Positions 26,481 to 39,976 of a DNA stretch of 64,000 nucleotides are shown here, piece by piece. The position numbers and the translations under genes are program-made. Each line of letters opens with the position of its first letter. Position 1 is the first letter of the stretch. The notes under the pieces were generated by a model. That model saw only the letters and a list, made by a program, of their open reading frames with translations. It was not told where the DNA came from and ran no database searches. This stretch comes from Deltaproteobacteria bacterium (GTDB lineage Bacteria > Myxococcota > Myxococcia > Myxococcales > Anaeromyxobacteraceae), in the NCBI GenBank assembly GCA_016214955.1, contig JACRMN010000001.1:62001-126000 (forward strand). The letters run 5' to 3'.

Positions 26481-27412
26481 TACTTCTTCCCGCGCGGTGC
26501 CGGCGCCAGCGACGGGTCCTCGCGCTTCTCCCCCTGGAAGCTCTGGCCCGGAGCCAGCTTCCACTCCTCGGCCACCGGGAGGTCGAAGGCGAAGGAGGCG
26601 GGGAGCGCGGCGGAGCCGGCCCCGGCCACCGAGACCTGCACCGAGGCCGAGAGGCGCGCCGCCTCGCGCGGGAAGGGCTCGACCCACCAGGTGCCGAAGA
26701 GCAGCCCCGGCGGGAAGTCCTCCACGAAGCGCTCCGGGTCGGCGAGCTTGAGGTACGGCTCTCCCGAGCCCGCCATCTCGCCGTAGGGCTTCCCGTCGGC
26801 GTCGGCGAAGCGCAGCGTCAGCCGCTGGAACGAGGCCACCAGCGCGGCCCGCTCCGGCCCGCGGCCGCCGGGCTGCGGATCCCTGTCGGTGCGGCGCGGG
26901 GCGCCCCAGAGCGCGAAGTCGATGCGGACTCCACGCTCCTTGGTGGCCGGGTTCTGGCCGGCCTGCACGGCGAGCAGGTCGAGGCGCAGGCCCGAGGCGC
27001 CCGCCACGTGGAGCGGGTCGAGCCGGCCCGCCCGCAGCCCCTGCCAGCGGTCGGAGGCGTACTGGAAGAACTCGGTGAGGGTCTCGCGCTCGGCGGCGGT
27101 GGCCTTGGGTCGCTGCTCCAGCAGGGCCGCCAGGCTCGTCTCGCGCGGCTCCCGCGGGTGGCGGTTGTGCACCGCCTGGACCTCGTCGGCGTACCAGCGG
27201 AGCAGCGAGCGCGACTCCTCGGCCGCCTCCTTCTGCCTGTCGGTCGCCAGGGCGCGGGCCACCAGCGCCCGCTCCACGAACTCGCGCTTCACCCGGGTGC
27301 GCTCGGCCCGCAGGGAGAGCGCCTCGGTGCGGGCGCGGCAGGAGGACCACAGGGCCCACAGCGCCGCTCCGGCGAGGAGCAGCGGGACCAGCACGCGCAG
27401 GACAGGTCTCAT
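26480..27412 (-). CDS. Single-pass membrane-anchored protein, unknown function
   Basis: A 310-residue protein with one N-terminal membrane helix (LRVLVPLLLAGAALWALW) followed directly by an Arg/Glu-rich amphipathic helix and a soluble, probably beta-rich domain (IDFALWGAPRR ... FQRLTLRFADADGKPYGEM ... PPGLLFGTWWVEPF). This layout resembles periplasmic or inner-membrane assembly proteins, but no family is recognised. Its stop overlaps the start of the RelE-like coiled-coil gene, so the two are almost certainly made together. It lies 60 bases downstream of the phosphoesterase gene. Confidence 0.7.
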   Translation of the reverse strand: MRPVLRVLVPLLLAGAALWALWSSCRARTEALSLRAERTRVKREFVERALVARALATDRQKEAAEESRSLLRWYADEVQAVHNRHPREPRETSLAALLEQRPKATAAERETLTEFFQYASDRWQGLRAGRLDPLHVAGASGLRLDLLAVQAGQNPATKERGVRIDFALWGAPRRTDRDPQPGGRGPERAALVASFQRLTLRFADADGKPYGEMAGSGEPYLKLADPERFVEDFPPGLLFGTWWVEPFPREAARLSASVQVSVAGAGSAALPASFAFDLPVAEEWKLAPGQSFQGEKREDPSLAPAPRGKK

Positions 27413-27472
27413 GGCGCCAAGGGATACCGCCCGCTGCGCCGGGCGGCAAGGACGCAGCGCCGCGGCCGGCGG

Positions 27473-28312
27473 TCAGGCCGAGCTGGCCACCAGGGTGTCG
27501 GTGGCGCGCAGGCCGGTGCGGTCGAGCTGGTGGATGAGGGCCCGGGGGCGGCGCGCCGGCTCGTCGTGCAGGCGCGACGCCGACCCGGAGCAGATCACCG
27601 GTGTGGGGCGCGAGGGGCCGGGGATCTCCAGCCGGAATGCGGCGTGCCGGTGGCCGTGGAGCACCGCCGCCACCGGGCTCTCGGCGCAGAGCCGCACCAG
27701 CTTGTCGGCGTCGTAGAGCGGCATCCGGGCCAGCTTGGCGTCGGAGGCCACCCGCTCGGGCGGGATCATCAGGTGGTGATGGAGCGCCAGGACCGCCGCC
27801 TTGCCCTCCTTGGCGGCGTCGCGCACCAGGTCGCGGGCCCGGGCGAGCTGGTCGGAGCCGAGCCAGCCGGGCGACTCCAGCGGCTCCTCGCCGAAGCGGG
27901 CGCTGTCGAGGCCGATGAGCACCACCTCGGGCGAGAGGTCCACCTTGTGCGGGTAGGCCTGGTAGGGCTTCTTCATGCCCTTGCCGTCTGGGCCGATGGC
28001 GCGGAGGAACCGGTGGGTGGCGGCCGCCTCGCGGCTCCAGACGTCGTGGTTGCCGGGCAGCACCGTGAGCTTTCCCTCGCGGGCGAAGGGGGCGAGGAGC
28101 TCGAGCGCCCGCTCGAACTCGGAGGCCTCACCGGAGAGGGTCAGGTCGCCGGTGACGAGGAGGTGGTCGACCTTCTCCTCGCGCAGCGCGCCGATGAGCT
28201 TGCGGGCCACCTTGGCGGAGTGGCGGTCGCAGTCCTTGGGGACCAGGCCGTGGCGCGGGTAGCGCGAGCGGTCGCCGACGTGCAGGTCGCTGATGTGACC
28301 GAGACGGACGAT
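27473..28312 (-). CDS. Calcineurin-like metallophosphoesterase, apparent ATC start
   Basis: A 279-residue phosphoesterase with the metal-ligand series of the family: SDLHVGD at the N-terminus, LVTGDLTLSG, VLPGNHDVWS, ALHHHLMIPP and VLHGHRHAAF. The substrate is unknown; cyclic-nucleotide or general phosphodiesterase activity is typical. The conserved SDLH lies upstream of the first in-frame GTG (28210). No ATG, GTG or TTG exists between that GTG and the upstream stop at 28346-28348. ATC at 28312 has GGAGG five bases before it and is the best start; CTG at 28330 is the alternative. Confidence 0.75.
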   Translation of the reverse strand: MVRLGHISDLHVGDRSRYPRHGLVPKDCDRHSAKVARKLIGALREEKVDHLLVTGDLTLSGEASEFERALELLAPFAREGKLTVLPGNHDVWSREAAATHRFLRAIGPDGKGMKKPYQAYPHKVDLSPEVVLIGLDSARFGEEPLESPGWLGSDQLARARDLVRDAAKEGKAAVLALHHHLMIPPERVASDAKLARMPLYDADKLVRLCAESPVAAVLHGHRHAAFRLEIPGPSRPTPVICSGSASRLHDEPARRPRALIHQLDRTGLRATDTLVASSA

Positions 28313-28577
28313 GGCAGCCTCCGCGGGCAGGTGAGCGGCGCGATGCTACCCTGCCCCGCGCCCGCGACCAAGGTCCTGGCCGAGCCCCCCCGGTCCGGCC
28401 GGGTCGCGAAGCGGGGCGCACTCGCCGTGCAGAGTCGCCGGGAGGGGTCGCGCCGGGGGAGGCCCGGGTCGCGGTCAACGCCTTGACCTCGCGGAGGGAA
28501 TATCAGTTGCACCTTCCGGTGGGCGTGGGTATCCCTTTTGGAAGCGTCCGCCGTCGCGCGGAGCGCGGGGAGACATC

Positions 28578-31046
<2,469 letters not shown>

Positions 31047-31049
31047 CCC

Positions 31050-32093
31050 TTGCCGCGCACCGCCCTCCTGACCGGAACGCCCGGGGCCCGCGAGCAAGCG
31101 GTGGCGGCCGAGCTCGGCGCCCGCGGCTGGGAGGTGCGGCGCCTGCCCTTCACCGGCGACGCCATCCCCGAGGTGGGGCAGGCGGCCGCCGGCGCCGAGG
31201 TGGTGGTGCACCTCGGGGTGCGCACCTCCCACGAGCGCACCGCCGCCGAGCGGGCCCGCGCCGAGGCCGAGGCGGTCTCGGCCTGCGCCCGGGCCGCCCG
31301 CCAGGCAGGTGCCGCCCGCTTCCTCCTGCTCTCCACCGCATCGGTCTACGGCCGGCCGCGCCACCTGCCCTGCGACGAGGGGGAGCTGAAGCGGCCGCGC
31401 ACGCCGCGGGAGCGGGCCCGCTGGCAGGCGGAGTGCGCCGGCTGGCGGGCGCTGCGCGAGGGCACCCCGCTGGTGGTGCTGCGGCCGGTGGTGACCTACG
31501 GGCCCACGCTGCGCGGCGGGGCCATCCGCGCCCTCTCCCTCATCGCCCTGCTCAACCAAGGGCGGCGGCGCGTGCCCATCCTGCGACGCGGCCCGGTGGC
31601 CCACCTGGTCCACCTCGACGACGTGGCCCGGGCGGTGGCCTTCCTGGCCGAGCACCCGCGCGACGCCGAGGTGGTGGGGCGCGCCTTCAACGTCGGCGAC
31701 GAGGCGCCGCTGCCGCTGGGTGAGCACCTGGCCGCCGCGGTCTCGGCGCTGGGCTTCCGGCCCGGCCGCATCCTGCCCACCTGGCCACGGCTGACGCGGG
31801 CGCTCCTCTGGCTGGTACGCAGGCTGCCCGACAGGCTGCTGTTCGCCCCCGCCAACCGCAGGCTCGGCGGCGCCTGGGAGCGGCTCACCGCGGCCTCCGG
31901 CGCAGCGCCCGCGCTGGCGCCGCGGCTCGACCGCGAGGCGCTGCACTGGATGTCGGGCGACCACTACTACGACACCAGCCGCCTGGCGGCCCTGGGCTTC
32001 CGGACGCTCCACCCCACCTCCCTCGAGGCGCTGCCCGAGACCGTGCGCTCCCTGGTGGAGCAGGGGCTCCTGCCGGCCGTCGCCCGTCGCTAG
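31050..32093 (+). CDS. Extended SDR/NAD-epimerase-like protein with altered active site
   Basis: A 347-residue protein of the extended SDR fold: beta-alpha start LLTGTPGAREQ, VVVHLGVRTSHERTA, LLLSTASVYGRP, VLRPVVTYGP and AHLVHLDDVARAVAFL. The active Tyr-x3-Lys is replaced: the stretch PRERARWQAE aligns with PYxxSKxxxE, putting Arg in both places. The glycine motif TGxxGxxG has Glu at the third Gly. Catalysis by the usual route is therefore unlikely; it may be a binding protein. It starts at a TTG 3 bases after lon, so it is in the same operon. Confidence 0.75.
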   Translation: MPRTALLTGTPGAREQAVAAELGARGWEVRRLPFTGDAIPEVGQAAAGAEVVVHLGVRTSHERTAAERARAEAEAVSACARAARQAGAARFLLLSTASVYGRPRHLPCDEGELKRPRTPRERARWQAECAGWRALREGTPLVVLRPVVTYGPTLRGGAIRALSLIALLNQGRRRVPILRRGPVAHLVHLDDVARAVAFLAEHPRDAEVVGRAFNVGDEAPLPLGEHLAAAVSALGFRPGRILPTWPRLTRALLWLVRRLPDRLLFAPANRRLGGAWERLTAASGAAPALAPRLDREALHWMSGDHYYDTSRLAALGFRTLHPTSLEALPETVRSLVEQGLLPAVARR

Positions 32094-32138
32094 GTCTCGC
32101 AGGTGCCCGGAATCCGGTCCCGGACTGGCCCGCCCCTG

Positions 32139-32203
32139 CCACCCGTGTCATAGTTCCGGCGCCGCTCGCGCCATCCGTGTCGCGATATGCACCATCGGTG
32201 TTG
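32139..32203 (+). promoter_or_regulatory. Three direct repeats upstream of the Ser/Thr kinase gene
   Basis: CCACCCGTGT (32139), CCATCCGTGT (32171) and CCATCGGTGT (32192) share CCAYCSGTGT. They start 32 and 21 bases apart, that is close to three and two turns of DNA, so they face the same side. They fill the gap between the SDR gene and the kinase gene and fit binding sites for an unidentified regulator. Confidence 0.45.
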
Positions 32204-32208
32204 ACGCC

Positions 32209-34008
32209 GTGCGGCACGCCAGGGGAAACGTGATCCGGAAGGTCGATCGTTACGAGCTCCTCGAGGAGGTGGGAAGCGGCGGCATGGCGGTCGTCTACCG
32301 CGGCCGCGACAGCGCCCTCGACCGCGAGGTGGCGGTGAAGCTCCTGCACCCGCACCTGGCGGCGCGGGCCGAGTCGCGCGCCCGGTTCTCGCGCGAGGCC
32401 CGGGCGGTGGCGCGGCTCTCCCACCCCAACATCGTCGAGATCTACGACTACGCCGGCGACGCCGCGCTGGAGAGCTTCCTGGTCACCGAGTTCGTCCGCG
32501 GCCGGACGCTGCGGGCCTTCTTCGACCAGGCGGCCGCTCCCCTGCCGGAGCTGGGGGTGCTGCTGGCGAGGGCCCTCGCCGACGCACTGGCGCACGCCCA
32601 CGCAGCCGGCGTCATCCACCGCGACCTGAAGCCGGAGAACGTCCTCATGCTGGAGGACGGCCCGCGGCGCGCGGTGAAGCTGGCCGACTTCGGCATCGCC
32701 CGCATCGTCACCTCCGACGAGCGCATGACCCTCACCGGCGCGCTGGTGGGCTCCCCCAACCACATGGCGCCGGAGATCATCGAGGGGCGCGAGGCCACCG
32801 CCCGCAGCGACGTCTTCTCGCTGGGCACCATCCTCTACTGGCTGGCCACCGGCCGGATGCCCTTCGCCGCCCCCAACCCCACCGCCACGCTGCGCCGGGT
32901 GATCGAGGGGCGCTACGACGATCCCCGCTCGGTCTCGCCGCTGGTCTCCGACGAGCTCGCGGCCATCGTGAGCCGCAGCCTGGCCCTCGACCCGGAGGAG
33001 CGCTTCGCCTCGGCGGCCGAGCTGCGCGAGGCCCTCGACGCCCTGCTCGCCGAGGAGGGGCTGGCCCGCCCCTCGGAGGAGCTCGCCGCCTACCTGACCG
33101 ACCCCGCCGGCTACGCCCGGGCGCTGGTCCCGCGCCTGGTGGCGACCCTCTCCGCCGCCGCCGAGGCGGCGCTCGCGAAGGGCGCCTCCGCCCGCGCGCT
33201 GCGCCTCTGGAACCGCGTCCTGGTGCTCGACCCGGGGAACCGGCCGGTGCTGGCGGCCCTGCGGCGGCTGGAGGGCCGGGCCCGGCTCTGGCGCCTCCTG
33301 GGGCGCGCCGGCCTGGCTGCGGGGGCCATGGCCCTGGCGGTGCTCGTGGGCCTCGCCGCCTACGCCCTCCGCCCGGGGGCCAGCCGCACCGCTCCTCCGG
33401 CCGCCGCCCTCCCCGCGGCCGCAGCGCCGCGAGAGGAGCCCCGGGAAGAGCCACCGGCGCCGGCCTCGTCGACTCCGGCGCCTCGCGCCGCCGAGCCTGG
33501 CCCGCGGCCCGCGCCGCGGCCTCCGCCCGCGCCCCCTGCCACGGTGCTGGTGCTGGTGCGCCCCTACGCCCAGCGCGCGCTCCTCGACGGCGTGGAGGTG
33601 GCCCGGGGGGCCCAGCAGGTGCGGGTGGAGCTGGAGCGCGGCCGCGGCCACCGGCTGGAGGTGCTTCACGACTGCTGCACCCCTTTCGTGCGCGAGTTCC
33701 CCGCCGGAGAGGCCATCCCGCAACCCCTGGAGCTCAAGGTGCCGCTTCAGCCGCTGCCGGCGCTGCTCCGGGTCCAGGCCGATCCCCGGGCGCTGGTGTT
33801 CGTGGGTGGCCGGCGGGTGGGGACGGCGGAGGAGAGCCAGCGGGCGCCCATTCCCATCCCGGTGCCCGCCGACGCCGAGAGCCCCTACGAGGGCGACACC
33901 GAGATCCGCATCGAGGCGCCGGGCCGGCCGGTCTTCGCGACGACGGTGCGGGTCCGGGCCGGCGCCGTGGTGGCGGTGGTGGCCCCCGACAGCGAGGTGA
34001 CGCGGTGA
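32209..34008 (+). CDS. Membrane Ser/Thr protein kinase (Hanks type)
   Basis: A 599-residue kinase. Gly loop VGSGGMAVVYRG near 21-32, ATP Lys K44 (VAVK), catalytic HRDLKPEN at 137-144, DFGIA at 160-164 and MAPE at 186-189 are all intact, so it should be active. A membrane helix (~367-387) follows, then a Pro/Ala-rich linker and a C-terminal extracytoplasmic domain with a PEGA-like turn (RALLDGVEVARG). It probably senses an envelope signal. GTG 32209 is used; GTG 32230 after AGGGGA is a fair alternative. The next gene overlaps its stop (GTGA). Confidence 0.9.
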   Translation: MRHARGNVIRKVDRYELLEEVGSGGMAVVYRGRDSALDREVAVKLLHPHLAARAESRARFSREARAVARLSHPNIVEIYDYAGDAALESFLVTEFVRGRTLRAFFDQAAAPLPELGVLLARALADALAHAHAAGVIHRDLKPENVLMLEDGPRRAVKLADFGIARIVTSDERMTLTGALVGSPNHMAPEIIEGREATARSDVFSLGTILYWLATGRMPFAAPNPTATLRRVIEGRYDDPRSVSPLVSDELAAIVSRSLALDPEERFASAAELREALDALLAEEGLARPSEELAAYLTDPAGYARALVPRLVATLSAAAEAALAKGASARALRLWNRVLVLDPGNRPVLAALRRLEGRARLWRLLGRAGLAAGAMALAVLVGLAAYALRPGASRTAPPAAALPAAAAPREEPREEPPAPASSTPAPRAAEPGPRPAPRPPPAPPATVLVLVRPYAQRALLDGVEVARGAQQVRVELERGRGHRLEVLHDCCTPFVREFPAGEAIPQPLELKVPLQPLPALLRVQADPRALVFVGGRRVGTAEESQRAPIPIPVPADAESPYEGDTEIRIEAPGRPVFATTVRVRAGAVVAVVAPDSEVTR

Positions 34009-34892
34009 CCCGAGCCCTCCTGCTGCTGCCGCTGGTGCTCGCCGCCGGGCCGTCGCTGGCCCAGACCCGCGCCGCGGCCGGCGTTCACCCCGACCTGCGC
34101 CGGGCCTCGGCCCGCTTCGAGTTCGGCGCCTGGGCCGAGGCGGCCGGCATCGTGCAGCAGTACCTGGCCGCCCACCCCGCTCCCCCGGAGCAGGAGGCGG
34201 TGCTCGCCTACCGCATCCTCGGCATCTCCGAGTGGCACCTGGGCGACAGGGCGCACGCCCGCGCCGCCTTCGTGGCCCTGCTCTCCGAGGACCCCGACTA
34301 CAGGCTCGATCCCTTCCTGGTGCCGCCCCCCATCGTCGAGTTCCTGGAGGAGGTGCGGCGCGAGCACGAGCCCACCCTGGGCCCGCTGCGGGAGCAGAAG
34401 CGGATGCTGCGCGAGCAGGAGCGGCTGGCGGACGAGGCGCGGCGCCGCCTGCTGGCCGAGGAGCGAGCCCGCACCGGCCCGCCCAGCAAGGTGGTCCGGG
34501 TGCAGGAGCGGGTCTACGCGCTCAACTGGCTGCCCTTCGGCGCCGGCCAGTTCCAGAACGGCCAGACGGGCAAGGGCACGGCGTTCGCCGCCGGCGAGCT
34601 GGCGCTGGGAGCCATCAACGTCGCCGCCATCGTCGTCCACGACCAGATCATCAACGACCCTGCCAACCGCTGCGTCCCCTCGGAGGCGGGCTGCGAGGCC
34701 AGCGGCTACAAGTCCACCGCCCGCAGCCGGCTCCGCCTGGTGGACGCGGTCAAGTACACCTCTGCCGGCCTCTTCTGGGCGCTGTACGGGCTCGGGGTCT
34801 ACGACGCCCACCGCAACTACGTCCCGCGCATCGAGACCGAGATCACGCCCCGCGAGGCGGGCGTCACCGTGTCGCTGCGCTGGGACTTCTAG
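34005..34892 (+). CDS. Exported TPR-like protein of the kinase cluster
   Basis: A 295-residue protein with a signal peptide (LLLLPLVLAAGPSLA). Residues ~30-110 form TPR-like helices (FEFGAWAEAAGIVQQYL ... AYRILGISEWHLGDRAHARAAF). A charged helix near 120-155 (EQKRMLREQERLADEARRR) leads to a C-terminal part with two possible membrane or hydrophobic stretches (GELALGAINVAAIVVHD; YTSAGLFWALYGLGVYDA). It may connect envelope events to the kinase; this is inference from co-translation: its GTG overlaps the kinase stop. No known family is assigned. Confidence 0.75.
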   Translation: MTRALLLLPLVLAAGPSLAQTRAAAGVHPDLRRASARFEFGAWAEAAGIVQQYLAAHPAPPEQEAVLAYRILGISEWHLGDRAHARAAFVALLSEDPDYRLDPFLVPPPIVEFLEEVRREHEPTLGPLREQKRMLREQERLADEARRRLLAEERARTGPPSKVVRVQERVYALNWLPFGAGQFQNGQTGKGTAFAAGELALGAINVAAIVVHDQIINDPANRCVPSEAGCEASGYKSTARSRLRLVDAVKYTSAGLFWALYGLGVYDAHRNYVPRIETEITPREAGVTVSLRWDF

Positions 34893-34900
34893 GAGCCGCC

Positions 34901-36741
<1,841 letters not shown>

Positions 36742-36745
<4 letters not shown>

Positions 36746-37278
36746 GAGCCGCGCGCTGCCCTGCCTGGCTTTCGGCGTCGCTGCTGCTGCTCGCCGGCTG
36801 CCCCCTGCCCCAGGCGCTCCCCGAGACCGTGGCCGGCGGCACCGGCGGCTTCGGGCCGCGCATCGCCTTCGAGCTGGTCGCGCCCCAGTCCACCTTCGTG
36901 GACGTCGGCAAGGCCTGCGCCACCCCGCCCCGCTTCGACCTGCACGCGACGGTGGTGGACCGGGACCAGCTCGAGGCGGTGAAGGCCCGCTGGTTCGTCG
37001 ACTACCACCCGGCGACCAACTTCGGCATCGCCCGCCAGGACGACGCGGCCGGGAACGGCCAGGACTTCCTCCGCCCCCTGCCGTCCTTCGCCTACGTGCT
37101 CCAGGACGGGGCCGGGGAATACCCGGTGCACGTGGTCGACCTGGTGGTCTCGAACGGCTTCAAGGACCTGGACCTCTCGGCCGACGCCCTCCCCAACCGC
37201 ATGCCCGTGCCCGGCCGCGACACCCAGACCTTCCGCTGGGTCTTCCGCTACGTGGACAGCGGCGGCAGCTGCCCCTGA
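36742..37278 (+). CDS. Small lipoprotein of the kinase/FHA cluster
   Basis: A 178-residue lipoprotein with lipobox LLAGC near residue 20. The mature part is Pro/Asp/Val-rich and may be one Ig-like beta domain (FELVAPQSTFVDVGKAC ... FRWVFRYVDSGGSCP); two Cys could form a disulfide. No homologous family is recognised. The ATG overlaps the upstream stop (ATGA) and GAGGAGG precedes it, so it belongs to the same operon and may be an envelope target or sensor. Confidence 0.75.
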
Positions 37279-37282
37279 GGCG

Positions 37283-37810
37283 CTACCGGACCTGCCCCAC
37301 CGCCTGGCGCGCGTGAGCCAGGGCCTCGGCGGCGGCGTTGGCGAGGTCGCCCTCCTCCTGCGCGAAGCGGTTCACCTGGGCCTGGTAGGCCCGGTGGAGC
37401 GCCAGCATCGCGTCGCGCGCCGCCGCCAGCTCGGTGCGCTCCTTGTAGCCCTCGCGGTCCGAGGCGTCGAGCCGGCAGCGGTCGGTGAGATCGTCGACCT
37501 TCCTCTCCCAGATGCGGGCCCACGCGTTCCAGGTGGCCAGCGGGTCCTTGCCCTCGAACTCGGCTCCCAGGGCCCAGGCTCGCTCGTTCTGCTCGCGGTA
37601 GAGCTCCTCCAGGTCGCCGAGGCAGAGCCGCAGCGCGGCCCGGGTGGGCAGCTCGCCGGAATGGGGCGGCCGCGGCGGCCCCTTGAGGTGGCGGGCGACG
37701 CTGAAGATGAGCAGGCCGATCCCGAACAGCGTCACGGCGAAGTAGGTGACCCACAGCGCCGCGCGGTACGGGCGGAGGCGGGGGTCGCGGCCTGGCGGGG
37801 ACGTCGGCAC
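37283..37810 (-). CDS. Small membrane protein, unknown
   Basis: A 175-residue protein with one membrane helix near residues 17-40 (LWVTYFAVTLFGIGLLIFSV) and a C-terminal helical domain of ~125 residues (LCLGDLEELYREQNERAWAL ... RDAMLALHRAYQAQVNRF) with coiled-coil character. No known family. The GTG at 37810 is chosen because the extra 77 upstream residues are low-complexity and overlap the inverted-repeat region; no strong ribosome site is seen. It converges with the lipoprotein gene, 4 bases apart. Confidence 0.7.
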   Translation of the reverse strand: MPTSPPGRDPRLRPYRAALWVTYFAVTLFGIGLLIFSVARHLKGPPRPPHSGELPTRAALRLCLGDLEELYREQNERAWALGAEFEGKDPLATWNAWARIWERKVDDLTDRCRLDASDREGYKERTELAAARDAMLALHRAYQAQVNRFAQEEGDLANAAAEALAHARQAVGQVR

Positions 37811-37860
37811 CGCGCGACTCTGCCATCGGGGCGGGGGCAGCGTCCACGGGGTGTGGTGGG

Positions 37861-38070
37861 GAGCGATTGCAGATCCGAAATCGCTCTGCACGGATGCAAT
37901 GCCGGCGGACTGCACCCGGAGGCTGTGACCTCCTGTCGCGCCCGAAAAGGCAGGGGAATTCACCTGGAGGGGCGCTGGCCTACCACTTGCTAACACGTAA
38001 GGTGAGAAGCGCATCGAAGGCCACGAGGGGACCCCCCGCACCTCTCTCGCCTCGATTGCGCTTCTTTTTG
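37861..38070 (+). ncRNA. Candidate structured small RNA with terminator-like 3' end
   Basis: Part of the only gene-free stretch over 300 bases (37811-38135). It is visibly AT-richer than the neighbours. On the plus strand it holds GAGCGATT/AATCGCTC (37861-37868, 37879-37886), GGAGG/CCTCC (37918-37922, 37929-37933), GCGCCC/GGGCGC (37938-37943, 37970-37975) enclosing CAGG/CCTG, and a last stem AGAAGCGCA (38005-38013)/TGCGCTTCT (38057-38065) followed by TTTTTG. The T run makes sense only for a plus-strand transcript, and no plus-strand gene lies just upstream. I found no convincing promoter. A regulatory or repeat element is the alternative. Confidence 0.35.
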
Positions 38071-38095
38071 TTTCCGGGTGGGTGCGGCCCGGCGT

Positions 38096-38124
38096 GGCGC
38101 GAGCCCGCGTGCCGGGCCCGCGCC
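38096..38124. terminator. GC hairpin downstream of mutL
   Basis: A 12-bp stem (38096-38107 with 38113-38124, one G-U pair in the minus-strand RNA) with a 5-base loop lies 12 bases after the mutL stop. No T run follows on the minus strand, so it may be a weak or Rho-assisted terminator. Confidence 0.35.
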
Positions 38125-38135
38125 TCCCGCCTTGG

Positions 38136-39911
<1,776 letters not shown>

Positions 39912-39939
39912 CGCGCCTTCTACCACGCACCTCCCACGT

Positions 39940-39968
39940 TTGACGGCCCTGCCGGGGCCGTCTATACA
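39940..39968 (+). promoter_or_regulatory. Consensus-like promoter with an 8-bp palindrome in its spacer
   Basis: TTGACG (39940-39945) and TATACA (39963-39968) are 17 bases apart. The arms GACGGCCC (39942-39949) and GGGCCGTC (39955-39962) form a perfect inverted repeat around a 5-base centre and fill the space between the two hexamers. A transcription start near 39975 would lie almost on the ATG at 39977, so the mRNA would be leaderless. Confidence 0.6.
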
Positions 39969-39976
39969 GCCCGCGA

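Noticed and set aside
28483-28506. TTGACC followed by TATCAG as the lon promoter
   Set aside because: The spacing is only 12 bases, too short for sigma70, and no heat-shock -10 fits.
37854-37871. A sigma54 site (TGG...TTGCA) before the candidate small RNA
   Set aside because: The GG-to-GC distance is 11 or 14, not the required 12.
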